Source: Cephalotrichum gorgonifer (taxonomy: Eukaryota; Ascomycota; Sordariomycetes; Microascales; Microascaceae). Taken from it: DNA of 64,000 bases. Of this stretch, positions 1 to 10,492 are shown in pieces. The translations under genes and the position numbers were made by a program. A model generated the notes under the pieces. The model saw only the letters and a program-made list of their open reading frames with translations, was not told where the DNA came from and made no database searches. Numbering within the stretch: the stretch's first letter is position 1; each line of letters opens with the position of its first letter. The DNA is taken from NCBI GenBank assembly GCA_900312665.1, contig ONZQ02000010.1, positions 806,001 to 870,000 of the forward strand, written 5' to 3'.

Positions 1-1125
1 TGGCGGCGCGTCTGGTGGCTCCTGTTCCAGAGCGACGTCTGGGCGAGCCTGCAGTACGGCAGGCCGCAGTCCATACACCTCGAGGACTCCAACGTCCAGA
101 AGCTCGGCGTGTCAGACTTCGTGGACTGCGGGGACGACGTGCGGCCCGAGTACATGATCCAGATGTCGCAGCTGGCCGTCATCATCTCCGAGGCACTTAG
201 GGCCCGCGCGCGGGCCGTGAATGCGGAGGCTCGAGCGGCCGATCTACGGCAGACGGACGAGAAGCTGGCGAGCTGGGCGTTGCGCCTCCTGCCACAGCTG
301 CATCTCACCACGGCCTCGGGCTCGGACATCTGGAGCGCTAACTTGCACGTGCACTATAACACCGCTTTGATACTCCTCCACCGATCCCCGCCGCACCCAG
401 GCCCCAAGGACGCAGTTGCGGGGCAAAGGCAACACGACGAGAATTCGGAAATCTGCGTGGCGGCGGCGAGCGCGGTGCAGTCGCTCTTCCAGAGCCTCTG
501 CCAGTCGGATAACCTGAGGTGTCTCTGGATGTCGACGATCAACTGCCTCTTCACGGCGTTGATCCAGCTCAGCACCGAGATCCGCCTGTCCAACCCGCTC
601 CTGGCAATCTCGGCACTGAGGAGGTACGATTCGGCGCTCGTGTCACTGAAGCGGCTCGCGGAGTACTGGCCGAACGCGCAGTCGATCCTCCATTTCTTCG
701 AGAAGTCGGCAAGGATAAACTCGGCGCGGGAGCCTGACGCAGGCCGCCCAAGGCAAGCCGGTGTGGAGGCCAGGCTAGGTCCGGGCACGACCATGACGCA
801 AGACTCGAGGGTGTCAGTACCTCTTGGTACCGTTGGGGCGGTTAGACCTGGACCTAGCCTAGGCGACCTTCCACCGTCGCAGTTCAACGCTGGGACGCAA
901 ATGGAAATGACCGGGCCTGCTATGCCATTTGAAGATACACATCCCCTCCAGCAGCAGTCTATGTCTAGCTTGCTTCAGCCGGCGTGTAAGCGGTCGGATG
1001 ACGGTGTAAGTGGCGATTACAATGACGTTGACGACGCGGAAGAGATGCCCGATACGTGGAAAGAGTGGCAGAGCCAAAACTGGAATGCGCCCGAATTTCC
1101 AGATGTATTTTTATTCACTTTCTAA
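1..1125 (+). CDS. Zn2Cys6 fungal transcription factor, C-terminal part (5' end outside window)
   Basis: The frame is open from base 1, so the gene starts upstream and its DNA-binding zinc cluster is not seen. The first residues (RRVWWLLFQSDVWASLQYG, then RPQSIHLEDSNV) match the signature of the fungal_trans middle homology region found in Zn2Cys6 regulators: R-R-x-W-W, an acidic residue, then G-R-P before I. The rest is mostly helical with a variable, serine- and proline-containing tail. No intron is needed in the visible part. The last seven residues before the stop (DVFLFTF) lie in the first copy of an AT-rich repeat that continues downstream, so the C-terminus may have been altered by that repeat. 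The next gene is a TauD-like dioxygenase on the opposite strand, 178 bp away. A role in regulating the neighbouring metabolic genes is plausible but is inference only. Confidence 0.85.
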   Translation, partial: WRRVWWLLFQSDVWASLQYGRPQSIHLEDSNVQKLGVSDFVDCGDDVRPEYMIQMSQLAVIISEALRARARAVNAEARAADLRQTDEKLASWALRLLPQLHLTTASGSDIWSANLHVHYNTALILLHRSPPHPGPKDAVAGQRQHDENSEICVAAASAVQSLFQSLCQSDNLRCLWMSTINCLFTALIQLSTEIRLSNPLLAISALRRYDSALVSLKRLAEYWPNAQSILHFFEKSARINSAREPDAGRPRQAGVEARLGPGTTMTQDSRVSVPLGTVGAVRPGPSLGDLPPSQFNAGTQMEMTGPAMPFEDTHPLQQQSMSSLLQPACKRSDDGVSGDYNDVDDAEEMPDTWKEWQSQNWNAPEFPDVFLFTF

Positions 1126-1254
1126 CAAAACATATCGTCAAATTTCTAGACGTAATTTCATTCACATTCCAAACACGTAGTATCTAAACATATTGAACAG
1201 GAAATATCTAGATGTATTTTTATTCACATTCTAAACACATAGTATCTAAACATA
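1098..1254. repeat. Three imperfect AT-rich direct repeats
   Basis: Copies begin near 1098, 1145 and 1207. Each has a core like GATGTATTTTTATTCACATT, followed in copies 2 and 3 by a TAGTATCTAAACATA segment. Copies 2 and 3 are nearly the same over about 45 bp, and most differences between them are C/T or G/A. The first copy covers the stop codon of the transcription-factor gene. Confidence 0.7.
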
Positions 1255-1303
1255 ACATCATTACTCTTAGCTCCTTGCTCCTCCTAGTTCTCCTCCCACT
1301 CCC

Positions 1304-2548
1304 TCAGCAGAGCCCGAGCGACGCCCGCCCAAAGTCCTTCTCGCACTCGCCGTCGTCCTCCTCGATCTTGGCGGGGATGGGCTTGTTCGCCAGCGGCGTG
1401 AGCCTGAAGGCGTGGCGGCGCTCGCCGGCCGGGTAGTCCAGCGTCTGCGAGTGGTTGGTGACGCGCTGGTCCCAGACGAGGACGGTGCCGGCTTCGTAGC
1501 GGACGCGGCACTGGAAGTCCTGGCGCTTGGCGATGTGGTCGAAGAGGAAGCGGAGGAGGTAGTCGGACTCCTCCTGGTCGAATCCCACGATCTTCTTGGT
1601 GTAGACGGGGTTCACGTCTATGGGTCTGTGTTAGCTTCTCTTCTTCTTCTCGCATCAGGCCAGCCTTCATGGCATGGTACAATAACGGGGGGTGGGGCGG
1701 GGAGGCCCATGGGATTAAAACTTACACAGCGCCTTTTCCTTGGTAACTGGGTGGACGATGACGACGGGGTGCTCCTGAACAAGCTCTGCCCTCCGCATAA
1801 CCGCATTCTCCCCGTTCTTCAGCTCCTGCGTCACGCCGTCGTTGTTAGTGTGGATCGCCGTCAGGCCTTCGAGCCTCTTCCTGAACCTCGGGCTCAGCGA
1901 CTTGAACGCCTGCACGCTCGAGCTGACGAGCGTGTCACCCCCCGCGGCGGCCGGCGACTCCAGCATGCAGATGAACGTGGTCCCGGGCGTCTGCGGCTCG
2001 GGGCTCTGGTCGGTGTGCCACTGCACGGGGCTCCTCCCCTTCCACGACTTCCGCACCCTCAGGTCGTCCTTGTGGTCGTAGATGACCATGTGCTCCTCCG
2101 ACCCGGCCGCCGGGTGCGGCGCCCAGCCGTGGATGTGGAGCGGGCCGAAGTGCCTCACGATCTCCTTCTGGCGCTCGAAGCCGATGCCACCGAAGTCCTG
2201 GTCGCGGAAGACGAGGGCTCCGCGCTGGGCCGCGAGGAGGGCGAGCTCGTCGAGGCCGGCGGAGGAGAGCTGAGAGAGCTGGACGCCCTCGATCTCGGTG
2301 CCGACGTGCGGGGAGAGGTTGGTGACTTTGGTGGCGGTGGAGAGGAGGTTAGTGAAGGAGGGGTCGGCGCGGTGGCCGGGGTCAAAGTGCTCGAAGGTGC
2401 CTATGTCCTCGACTTTCTCGAGGGGGTCGTACAGGGGCATGTAGTCTGGGTAGAGGGGCTCGCCGTCGCCCTTTGCGGGGCGCGTGGCGAGCTTCTCCGT
2501 TAGGAGACTCGCGGGCTGGGCTGTGGCGGTGGCGGTTGCGGCGGGCAT
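1304..2548 (-). CDS. TauD/TfdA-family 2-oxoglutarate, Fe(II)-dependent dioxygenase
   Basis: Two exons, 2548-1726 and 1617-1304, joined by a 108-nt GT-AG intron that splits a Tyr codon (ALYVNPVY across the junction); 378 residues. The start is an ATG. The iron-binding facial triad is visible: HTD (about H178, D180) and the distal His in RVTNHS (about H330), with the 2-oxoglutarate-binding Arg in RHAFRL (about 342-346). The family oxidises sulfonates such as taurine, sulfate esters or other small acids, using 2-oxoglutarate and oxygen and giving succinate. Fungal members include the sulfonate dioxygenase Jlp1. The substrate cannot be told from sequence. The protein has no signal peptide and is probably cytosolic. 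It is transcribed divergently from an anion-permease-like MFS gene, which fits uptake plus oxidation of one substrate. Confidence 0.9.
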
Positions 2549-2618
2549 GGCTGCGTTGGTGTGTTGGTACTGTCTGGCAGGCTTGGGTGTGTTCTGCTTC
2601 TTAGTTTGACTGCTCTGG

Positions 2619-2690
2619 CGGATGTGAAGTTGTTGTAAGCGGATGTTGACTGGTTTATTGGATGTGTTGTTGTTGCGAGTGGATGTTGAT
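2619..2690. repeat. Degenerate ~20-bp tandem repeat with phased GGATGT words
   Basis: GGATGT occurs at 2620, 2641, 2660 and 2681, with spacings of 21, 19 and 21 bp, close to two helical turns. The bases between are TTG-rich and partly alike (GGATGTTGA occurs twice). The array lies 72-140 bp before the dioxygenase start codon. It may be a clustered regulator site or simply a decayed minisatellite. Confidence 0.5.
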
Positions 2691-2738
2691 TGTTATTCGG
2701 ATGGCGATGTTTCTATACGGATCTTGGAAACTCACGAT

Positions 2739-2747
2739 CATATATAG
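2739..2747 (-). promoter_or_regulatory. Possible TATA box
   Basis: CATATATAG lies about 190 bp before the dioxygenase ATG. The core is symmetric, so orientation is uncertain. Confidence 0.35.
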
Positions 2748-3523
2748 GGCTATGAAGATGAGTTTCGGATGCAAGAACTCTACTCATACGGCGATGGCAG
2801 AAACTCAGGTCGATCGCCGATCACGATGGAGATCCGGGGAAACCCAGCCGACCTCGGCGGCCATTCAACCAAGGAGCCTGAATCTTCTACTCCTACCTCC
2901 GGATTACCCTCCGCCCCCCCTACGGCGTATCGGTTCGGAGGTCGTCTTGGCCAAGTGGGCCGAAGCACCGAAGATGGAGGGTCACACTCACCCTCCCTCG
3001 TCGACCAAGCGCCGAGTCGCCCGACCCACTTGTCGCCGAGGCACCGAAACGCCGACACACCGAATCCGCCAAGTGGACGCTAAGATAATGAATACTATGA
3101 TCACATCCACTAGTAGCTCATAACTAATAGTGTAATCCGTTAATACTCATACCTCTGAGATAAGGGACGAACTAACGCTGAGGTCGACGCACTACGGAGA
3201 GAAACGCGTCCTTGTTTGCAAGGCTTCCCCGCAAAGCTATCAGTGATGGCCATGTGCGCCCCGGCCTTTGCCCGCATTAGCTCCGTTTCCAAGATATCGG
3301 ATATTGGATGTCCTACCCTTCAAGATACCGGATCAAGACATCATGGTCGTGGTGGCTGTCTCACCGCTGATCGACATGCTCATAAAGTCGATCGGGACCC
3401 AGACGACGAGAACTCACCTCGTGCTCAGAGCAGTCGCCGAACTCATCCCACCGAGACTTTGAGACTTCGAACCCTGGATACCCATTCACTTTCTTAATTT
3501 ATTACGTTTTTTAAGGTGTCATC

Positions 3524-5271
3524 ATGAGCTCACATTCTCATGATGACTCGTCCGTCGGGGACGCCGACAAGAAGGGTCTCCCCGGCCAAACATTCAACTC
3601 TGAGAAGACGAGTGTGGCGGAGGGAGTTGCCACAACCACGAACCCGGAATATGGCCGGTACCTGGACTTACACGGGCAGTTCGAAGGGGTCGGGAAGAAG
3701 AAGCTCCTCAGGAAGCGTAAGGACCTCTCATCTCAAACCCCACAAGCGCATGTCATCTCATCGACTAACATACCCTCTTTAGTCGACTTGCGCCTCTTGC
3801 CCACTCTGAGCGTCCTCTATCTCCTCTGCTCCCTGGACAAGTCCAATGCCGGAAACGCCAAGATCTTCGGCTTCCGCGAGGCCGCCAACATGACGCCCAC
3901 GCAGTTCAACCTGGGCCTCATGGTCTTCTTCTTCAGCTACGGCCTGTGGGAGCCCATCTCCAACGTCCTCCTTCGTCGCCTGGGCCCCAAGATCTGGTTC
4001 CCCGTCATCGTTACGGCGTGGGGCACCATCACCGTTCTGACGTGCCTCGTGCGCAGCTTCGGCAGCTTCATCGCCGTTCGCCTGGCGCTGGGCATCGCCG
4101 AGGCGGGGCTGTATCCCGGGTCGTACTTCATCCTGAGCATGTGGTACACGCCCCGTGAGCTGGCCACGAGGATGGCCATCTTCTACGGCGCCAACACGGC
4201 GGCGGGGGCCTTCTCGGGTGTCATTGCGTATGGGATCGGGCATCTCGACGGCGCGCATGGGTTTTCGGCGTGGGAGTGGCTGTTCATCATCGAGGGTGTT
4301 ATAACTATTGGTATCGGTCTGATGACATTCATGTTCCTGCCGTGAGTAGCCCCCCTCGAGTTACCTACCTACCCTACCTCCTCCCCCTCAACCCCATACT
4401 TGGAAACCTTTTGAGCTCCCCACTAACACCCGTCCATAGCCACTTCCCCCATCAGTACGACGAGAAACGCACGACCAAGTGGCTCACCCCTGACGAGCTC
4501 GAGTACGCCAAGCTCCGAGTCAAGTATGTCGCCGGCCCCGACGCGCCCACCTACAAGTTCCAGTGGTCGGACGTCTTTGCGGCCGCCAAGGACCGCAAGA
4601 CGTGGCTCATGATGATGATGTTCTGGTGGGGCGGCTCCATCCCGACCTACTCCCTCTCCTACACGCTGCCGACCATGGTAAAGAACCTCGGTTACAGCGC
4701 CATCCAGGCGCAGGCCATGACCACTCCCCCCTACATCTTCGCCACCATCGTCTGCGTCCTCAACGGCTGGCTCAGCGACCGGTTCCAGCGCCGCTACGTC
4801 TCCATCATGACCTGCTACTGCGTGGGCCTGGCGGGCATCATCACCCTCTGGGTCTCAGTGCACTACCCGAGCGTCTCGGGCGTGTCGTACTTTGCCATCT
4901 TCGTCGCCGCGGCGGGATACAGCGCGCAGGCGCCTATCGTCGGCGCCTGGGCCTCGAACAATATCCCCAACCCGTCGAAGCGCGCGGCGTCCATCGGCCT
5001 GCTGATGCTCTTCGGGTCCGTGGGCGGCGGTGGCATCGGCTCCAACATCTACCTCGAGGAGCAGGCGCCGACGTACCCCCTCGGATTCGGGTTCTCTGTC
5101 GGCGCTACGGTGCTGGGTGCCATGATCCCCGCGACGGTGCACTGGTGGCTCCTGAAGAGGGATAACGAGAGGAAGGAGGGGATGGATCGGGAGCAGGTGC
5201 TTGCGGAGCATACTCCTGAGGAGCTGAGCAAGATGGAGGAGTACTCGCCCCTGTACCGCTATGTTTTGTAA
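3524..5271 (+). CDS. MFS permease of the allantoate/anion:cation symporter (Dal5-like) family
   Basis: Three exons: 3524-3716, 3783-4341 and 4440-5271; about 549 residues unspliced at the first intron, 527 when spliced. The first intron (66 nt) keeps the frame open, so a naive reading retains it. It has GTAAGG, branch CTAAC and TTTAG ends, and its removal gives LLRKLDLRLLP, as expected before the first membrane segment. The second intron also has a CTAAC branch. The Dal5-type signature follows (LDKSNAGNAKIFG), then 12 predicted membrane segments and a TKWLTPDE motif in the central loop. Family members carry carboxylates and other organic anions such as allantoate, nicotinate or pantothenate across the plasma membrane with protons. 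It lies between the divergent dioxygenase and a co-oriented DapA-family gene. Confidence 0.9.
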
Positions 5272-5956
5272 GGGCTGGTAAGAATTCTTCTAGAAAGGGG
5301 GTGTAGGAGGGGATCTGGTTCGTGCCTTGAAAGGTGACCCCCGGAATGGCCTGCGGCCATAAGTTCGTTTTCTGCGGAGCTAGCTTTAGGTATTCCTAGG
5401 TTATAAGGTAATTTCAATAATTTGTACAAGTAAATCTTATGGTCGTGATAGCTAAGTCAGAGACTTTGTATTCTACAGTAGAGTAACTCGAGTCCGGAGC
5501 CACCGTCCTCTATGCTCGTCATGCCGGAGACCTGGGTGTGCCCTCCTTAGGAAGCGATGAATAGAAGCACGAGCCGCACTTACATGATCATAGATTCTGT
5601 TTTATCAGTTGCAGCTCCGTTTAACTAACACGGCGCTAGCAGGCTAGTCTATTCGGCAGCTCGGCGGCATGAGCTCCGGAACTACTCGGCGCTGGAGAGC
5701 GGCGGGGTACGATTACGATGCAGGGGGGTATCGTATCTTGGGACCTCCCATACCACCACATGTGGGCCCGATGGGGCGAGCAGTAGCTAGTATTTGGCAG
5801 ATACCCTTCCCCGATATATTCCCCGGGGACCCAGCATTTGTTAATCCTCATTCTACCTAAGAAGGACCAAAATAAAGTACCAAACGCCCCCCTCACTCCT
5901 CCTCAATCCCTGCACCGAACCAAGCCTTCTTCCCACACCCCCCCGACCCTTGCACC
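5272..5956. other. Intergenic, MFS to DapA-family gene
   Basis: This holds the 3' end of the MFS gene and the promoter/5' UTR of the DapA-family gene. The last 80 bp before the ATG are C-rich, typical of fungal 5' UTRs. I see no further gene. Confidence 0.5.
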
Positions 5957-7290
5957 ATGTCATCTCAACCATACCGCCCTCTCCCGAAGGGTATCTACAC
6001 CCCCCTCCCCACCTTCTTCCTTCCTAACGAGGACCTCGACATCCCCGCCTTCGCCGCCCACGTCCACTACGTCGCCGCCGCCGGAACCATCCCCGTCGTC
6101 ATCGGCTCCGCCGGCGAGGCCCCGCACCTGACGTCGCCGGAGCGAACCCAGCTAATCCAGACCGCGCGGAAGGCCCTGGACGATGGGGGCCTGAGCGACG
6201 TCCCCGTGGTAGCGGGCGTCGGGGCGCCGAGCACGCGGGAGACGATCCGGTTCGCGCACGGGGCGGCGGAGGCGGGGGCGGACTACGCCATGGTGCTGCC
6301 GTCCGGGTACTACGCGGGGCAAGTGTCCGGGAGGGGGGGCGCGCCGCTGAGGAAGTATCTAATCGATGTAGCGGAGGCGAGCCCGATTCCCGTCGTGCTG
6401 TACAACTTTCCCGGCGTGTCGGCGGGGATAGACATCGACAGCGACATGATTGTGGATGTGATGAAAGCGTCAGGGAATGTGGTCGGGGTTAAGCTTACGT
6501 GGGTTTCCCCGTTCTTCTTCCCCTCTGTTGGGAGTTCTTTCTTTCGTCGTTATTAGAAATATGAGAACTGACTTACACTGAAACGGGAAAAAAAAACAGT
6601 TGCGCTTCTGTTGGGAAGATCACAAGGATTAACGCCGTGGTCTCGACTCCGGCGTTCCGCCAGAAATATCCGCGACGGAGGCCGGACCAAGAATTTCAGG
6701 TCATTGATGGGTTCATCGATATTTTGCTTCCGTCTATCGCAAGTGGTGCTGCAGGAGTGAGTAGATACCAGATCTACATCGCGTCCTTGCCATTTGTTCT
6801 TTGGGACTTGTCCACTGATCGATCTACAGGCCATTTCTGGATTGCCGAATTTCGTTCCTGTAGGTTTATCCGGGGAGAGAGAGACCTTAAATCCGTCGAG
6901 TCAAACCCTAGTAATGCTAATGATATGTCCTCGTCTACACAGAGGACTTGCGTGAGGCTATGGGAGCTCTCCAGCTCCTCTGTTCCAGGCACGGATGACT
7001 ACCGGGAGGCCCAGAGGCTACAGGGACTGTTGGCGCTGGCGGATGGGGCGTGTCAGAAGATAGGGGTGAGTTATCCGATGAGACCGATCCTAGACGATGA
7101 ACAAGGGGTTCGTTCTAACGCGCGGCAGATCGCTGGACTGAAGATGCTAGTCCACAAGGTTCGTGGCCACAGCGAGCTTCCTCGAAGGCCACTGCTGCCC
7201 ATGGACAAGGAGGAGGGCGCGGCTTTGGTCTCTGGGGAGGCTATTCAGGCTGTGTTGGCGGAGGAGAAGATACTGGCAGAAGGAAAATAG
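5957..7290 (+). CDS. Dihydrodipicolinate synthase (DapA)-family aldolase/lyase
   Basis: Five exons: 5957-6498, 6600-6756, 6830-6859, 6943-7065 and 7129-7290; 337 residues, the usual family length. The last intron is 63 nt and keeps the frame, so it is easily missed; it has a TTCTAACG branch site. Exon 3 is only 30 nt. Key residues are visible: the phosphate/pyruvate loop GSAGE (50-54), Tyr149 in VVLYNFPG, and the Schiff-base Lys179 in GVKLT. Fungi make lysine by the aminoadipate route, so this is not a lysine enzyme. Fungal relatives include 2-keto-3-deoxy sugar acid aldolases and hydroxy-oxoglutarate aldolase-like proteins, which release or join pyruvate. Its place after a carboxylate-type permease suggests catabolism of a sugar acid or keto acid; the exact substrate is unknown. 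Confidence 0.88.
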
Positions 7291-8131
7291 GGGTAATAGT
7301 AGAACCGACGAGCGTATATTCTGTCTAGCCAACTTTTGGCCGCAATTCGGTCGGACCGTGGCCTCGATGTAAATGAGAGACGATATAAGTGGACATAAGA
7401 GGCGGCGGCTTGAGCCACATAGCTGAATAATAGTGTGATGTTGAAACAGTCTGCCCAGGATCCAACTCCTATGAACGGGCGGCCGAGATTGCTCGATCTT
7501 ATTTCGTTTGCTTTCCTTTTGAGAACCCACCAGCGTTTCGTGTCTTGTTTGCAGTGATGATCCGCTTGTGAACTTACACATTTGACCTTGGACAGGTCTG
7601 ACAAGGAACATACAAAATATCCGGCTGCCATCAGCTGTCAACACCTGGAATATCTTCGGCGTCACCCTCCACCACAGTGATACAATTGTAAGTCTAGCCG
7701 ACAATTAAACGACCAGCCTAGGGAACATTGTCTGCGTCTTCCATCGCGACGCAGCTCGCGACAACGCCCATCGCCTTCATCCCCTCCACGGGTTCATCTG
7801 TTCATCAACACCCATAAAATTTACGAACCACTGTCTTTCTCTTGCTTAAGCGAATCTCTTATATAGGGGAAACGCCCCAAGACCCAATCCTGTAGCTGGA
7901 ATCCGGCTTTCGAGCAAATCGCCTTAGATATCTCGCCGCATAACTGTCGCATCGAGCACAACCGAACCGTCATCGAAGTCAGACCACGCCGTGCTTTCGC
8001 ACTTATTCCGCGACTCGGCGCTAAAACTACCCTATTTATCCGTACAACCGTAGCTACCAGCTCGATACCTAGCTACCTCGCCGGGGCTTTAGATCGCCTC
8101 TCTCATTCCCGGACGACCTACGCGCGCCGCC
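7291..8131. other. Intergenic/5' region of TAF12
   Basis: The first part is the 3' end of the DapA-family gene. A TATATAGG sequence lies near 7860, about 270 bp before the TAF12 ATG, and the sequence after it is C/T-rich like a 5' UTR. A 185-codon frame on the other strand (7147-7704) has no recognisable features and overlaps a coding exon. Confidence 0.5.
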
Positions 8132-10492
8132 ATGAGCTCGGCTCCTCGACCTGGCCAGCCCGGGGGGGTCCCCGGCCAGCAGCCCAACCAACCCGCCCCC
8201 GGAGGCCAAGCCGTCGCCGGCCAGAACCGTCCGCAGCAGCAGCAGCAGCTCCTCACCTCCGCCTCGATCGAGAAGATCCCCTGGCTGACGCCTGAGGAGA
8301 AGGCGAAATACCAGGCCGGGCTTGACCAGCTATGGAACTCGTTCAACTCGCTCGCCCCTGATTCCGCCGAAGCCGCGGCCACACATACTAGGATTCGAGA
8401 GGTCTCTCGGACTTTGATGATACGGGTGCAGCAGAAGAACCGCCAACACATGCAAGCTCAAGCTCAAGCTCAGGCAGCTCAGGCACAAGCACAAGCACAA
8501 GCACAAGCACAAGCACAAGCACAAGCACAGGCACAGGGTCAAGGCCAGGGTCAGACACAAGCGCAGGCACAGGCACAGGCTCAGGCTCAGGCACAGGTGC
8601 AAGCTAGGCTTCAGGCGGCACAGACACAGGCCCAGGCGCAAGCACAGCAGCAACAGCAACAGCGTGCTGCCGCCGCTGCAGCTGCTGCCCAACAATCGGG
8701 CGGTGGTGTAAACCAGGGTGCCCAGATGCAGGGCTCAGGCACTCCCAATATAGCCCCAGCTGCGGGAACTGGACAGGCAGGCCCACAGCAATCACCTCCC
8801 GCCGCCAACAATCCTGCCGCTGCACAGGCCGGCCAGGTGCAGAAGATTCCGCCCCACCTCCTTGAGCATGTCAATAGGATGACATTTCACCTTCCACCCC
8901 AGGTGCTCACTCCGGGGACAGATGTCCGCAAGATCACAAATGACCTGCGCCTTAGATATGCGCGTGCATTGATGACGATGGAGAACTCTCGGGCTCGGAT
9001 CCAACAGTTTGATAACCTCATCAAAGATAGGCAGGAGAAGGGTAACCCTTTGACTGCGGATGAGACAAAAAGCATCATGACGCACAAGGAGCAGCAGCAG
9101 AAAGCTCATGATGAAGCCCGGAAGTTTGTAGAGCAGCTTAGAAAGCAGCAGCAGGAGCTCATCAAAGCACAAGCAGAGAAGAAAGCCCAGGCTGCTGGAG
9201 CAGCCGCGGCCGGTGCCGGTGTTGCCCAGGCTCAGGGCCAGCAAGCTCAGATTCAGTCTCCAGCTCAAGGAGGCCAGATTCAGCAACATGGCCAAGTTCC
9301 TCAACAGCAACAACAACAGCAACAGGCTCAAGCTCCAAATCAACCTGCCAACGGCAACCAGCTGCAGAGTCCTCATCCCAACACCGTGGGGGTAAATGCA
9401 GCACCCGAAGCTGCCAGGACCCAAACACCACAAAATCAAAACGTTCCCCAGGCGCGCCCTCAACCCCAGGCCAACCCCCAAGCGGCGGCACCTGCCCAGC
9501 AACAGCAGCAAGCGGCGGGCGCCCCCCACCGATCAATACCCAGGCAGCGATAGCACAACAGCAGCAGCACCCTGCAGCTGGCACCCCGGTTCAAGCCGCA
9601 GCGAGAGTCCACACACCCCAATCCGCGACTCCCGTCCCAGGCAACGCGCGCCCACTTTCTCTACAGGCAGCTGTCCAAGCCGCCAACGACAGGGTCGTGC
9701 AGCCCTCAACTCCCATGCCCGGACAGCCCATGAACGGGGGCTTCGTTGCCTCGGCTAATGGCGGCGGCTTAACGCCTTCTGCCACCGCTCAGTCCCACGC
9801 TCACCCGGTCCCCGTACAGCAGACCGTACAGTCCTTCCCCGCGAAGATGCCCATATCCAAGCAGCTCCCGGAGAAGGCCACCCAGCCTGTCCAGCCTGTT
9901 GCCGCTTCTGGCGGCGCGGGGCCTGGTCGCCCTACGTACAACGGCGGCACTGGAACGGCGGGAGGCGCGGTCAACCAGCCGGCGCTTCCCAAGGTCCCGA
10001 TGTACGTCCACGAGGCGGAGGGTGAGCATGTCCTGAGCAAGAGGAAGCTGGACGAGCTCGTGAGGCAGGTGTGTGGCGGTACGACGGAGGGGCAAGAGGA
10101 GAACCTCATGGCGCCCGAGGTGGAGGAGGTAAGCGGCATCCATATTTTTTTTTCACTTGACCATGTGGTTCCGTACCGGGTCACACCTTCCTTGTTTGAC
10201 TACAAACGCTGACCGTGCTTTTTTCACGCCGAACTAGAACATGCTTATGCTCGCGGATCAGTTCATGGACAACGTCATCATCACGGCTTGCAGGAACGCC
10301 AAGGAGCGCGGGTCCAAGGTCCTGGAGATCCGTGACCTGCAGCTCGTCCTCGAGCGCGTGTACAACATCCGGGTCCCCGGTTTCTCCTCCGACGAGCTGC
10401 GGACGGTACGGAAGATCCAGCCTTCGGCGAACTGGATCCAGAAGATGAGCGCCGTGCAGGCCGCCAAGGTCATGCCGGGCAAGGGAGAGTAA
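8132..10492 (+). CDS. taf12: TFIID/SAGA subunit TAF12 (frameshifted as given)
   Basis: The C-terminal third is the TAF12 histone fold: VLSKRKLDELVRQV, then after a 109-nt intron (10129-10237) LADQFMDN, ACRNAKERGS, LQLVLERVYNIRVPGFSSDE. TAF12 pairs with TAF4 in TFIID and Ada1 in SAGA, in the nucleus. The N-terminal part is a long low-complexity Q/A/P region, with a conserved-looking helical patch after about residue 50 (IPWLTPEEKAKYQ). As given, the first frame stops at 9553. The protein continues in the next frame from about 9528, with matching Q/P/A composition, into the histone fold. Adding one C to the C6 run at 9522-9527 would join them into about 750 residues. An intron is unlikely there, because no donor fits. 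I read this as a sequence error or a strain-specific indel. Confidence 0.85.
8449..8660 (+). repeat. Gln-Ala coding tandem repeat in TAF12
   Basis: A six-base unit (GCACAA / CAAGCA and variants) is repeated with few changes, most purely at about 8470-8530, coding for a (QA)n tract followed by mixed Q/A/G and then poly-Q/poly-A stretches. Such pure repeats usually vary in length between strains. Confidence 0.85.

Larger units (their letters stand above)
2549..3523. promoter_or_regulatory. Divergent promoter region between dioxygenase and MFS genes
   Basis: This 975-bp gap separates two start codons facing apart, so it should carry both promoters. Close to the dioxygenase are four GGATGT words about 20 bp apart (2620-2686) and a TATATA-type sequence at 2739-2747. 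The middle is GC-rich and gives some open frames, none of which looks like a gene. Confidence 0.6.

Noticed and set aside
1412..2503. Long plus-strand frame of 363 codons
   Set aside because: It is antisense to the TauD-like exons, which have clear catalytic motifs; no family features of its own.
2662..3123. Plus-strand frames of 104-153 codons between the dioxygenase and permease
   Set aside because: Low-complexity P/S/R composition in a divergent promoter; several frames are open at once; no recognisable motif.
7147..7704. Minus-strand frame of 185 codons
   Set aside because: Overlaps the last exon of the DapA-family gene in antisense and has no conserved pattern.
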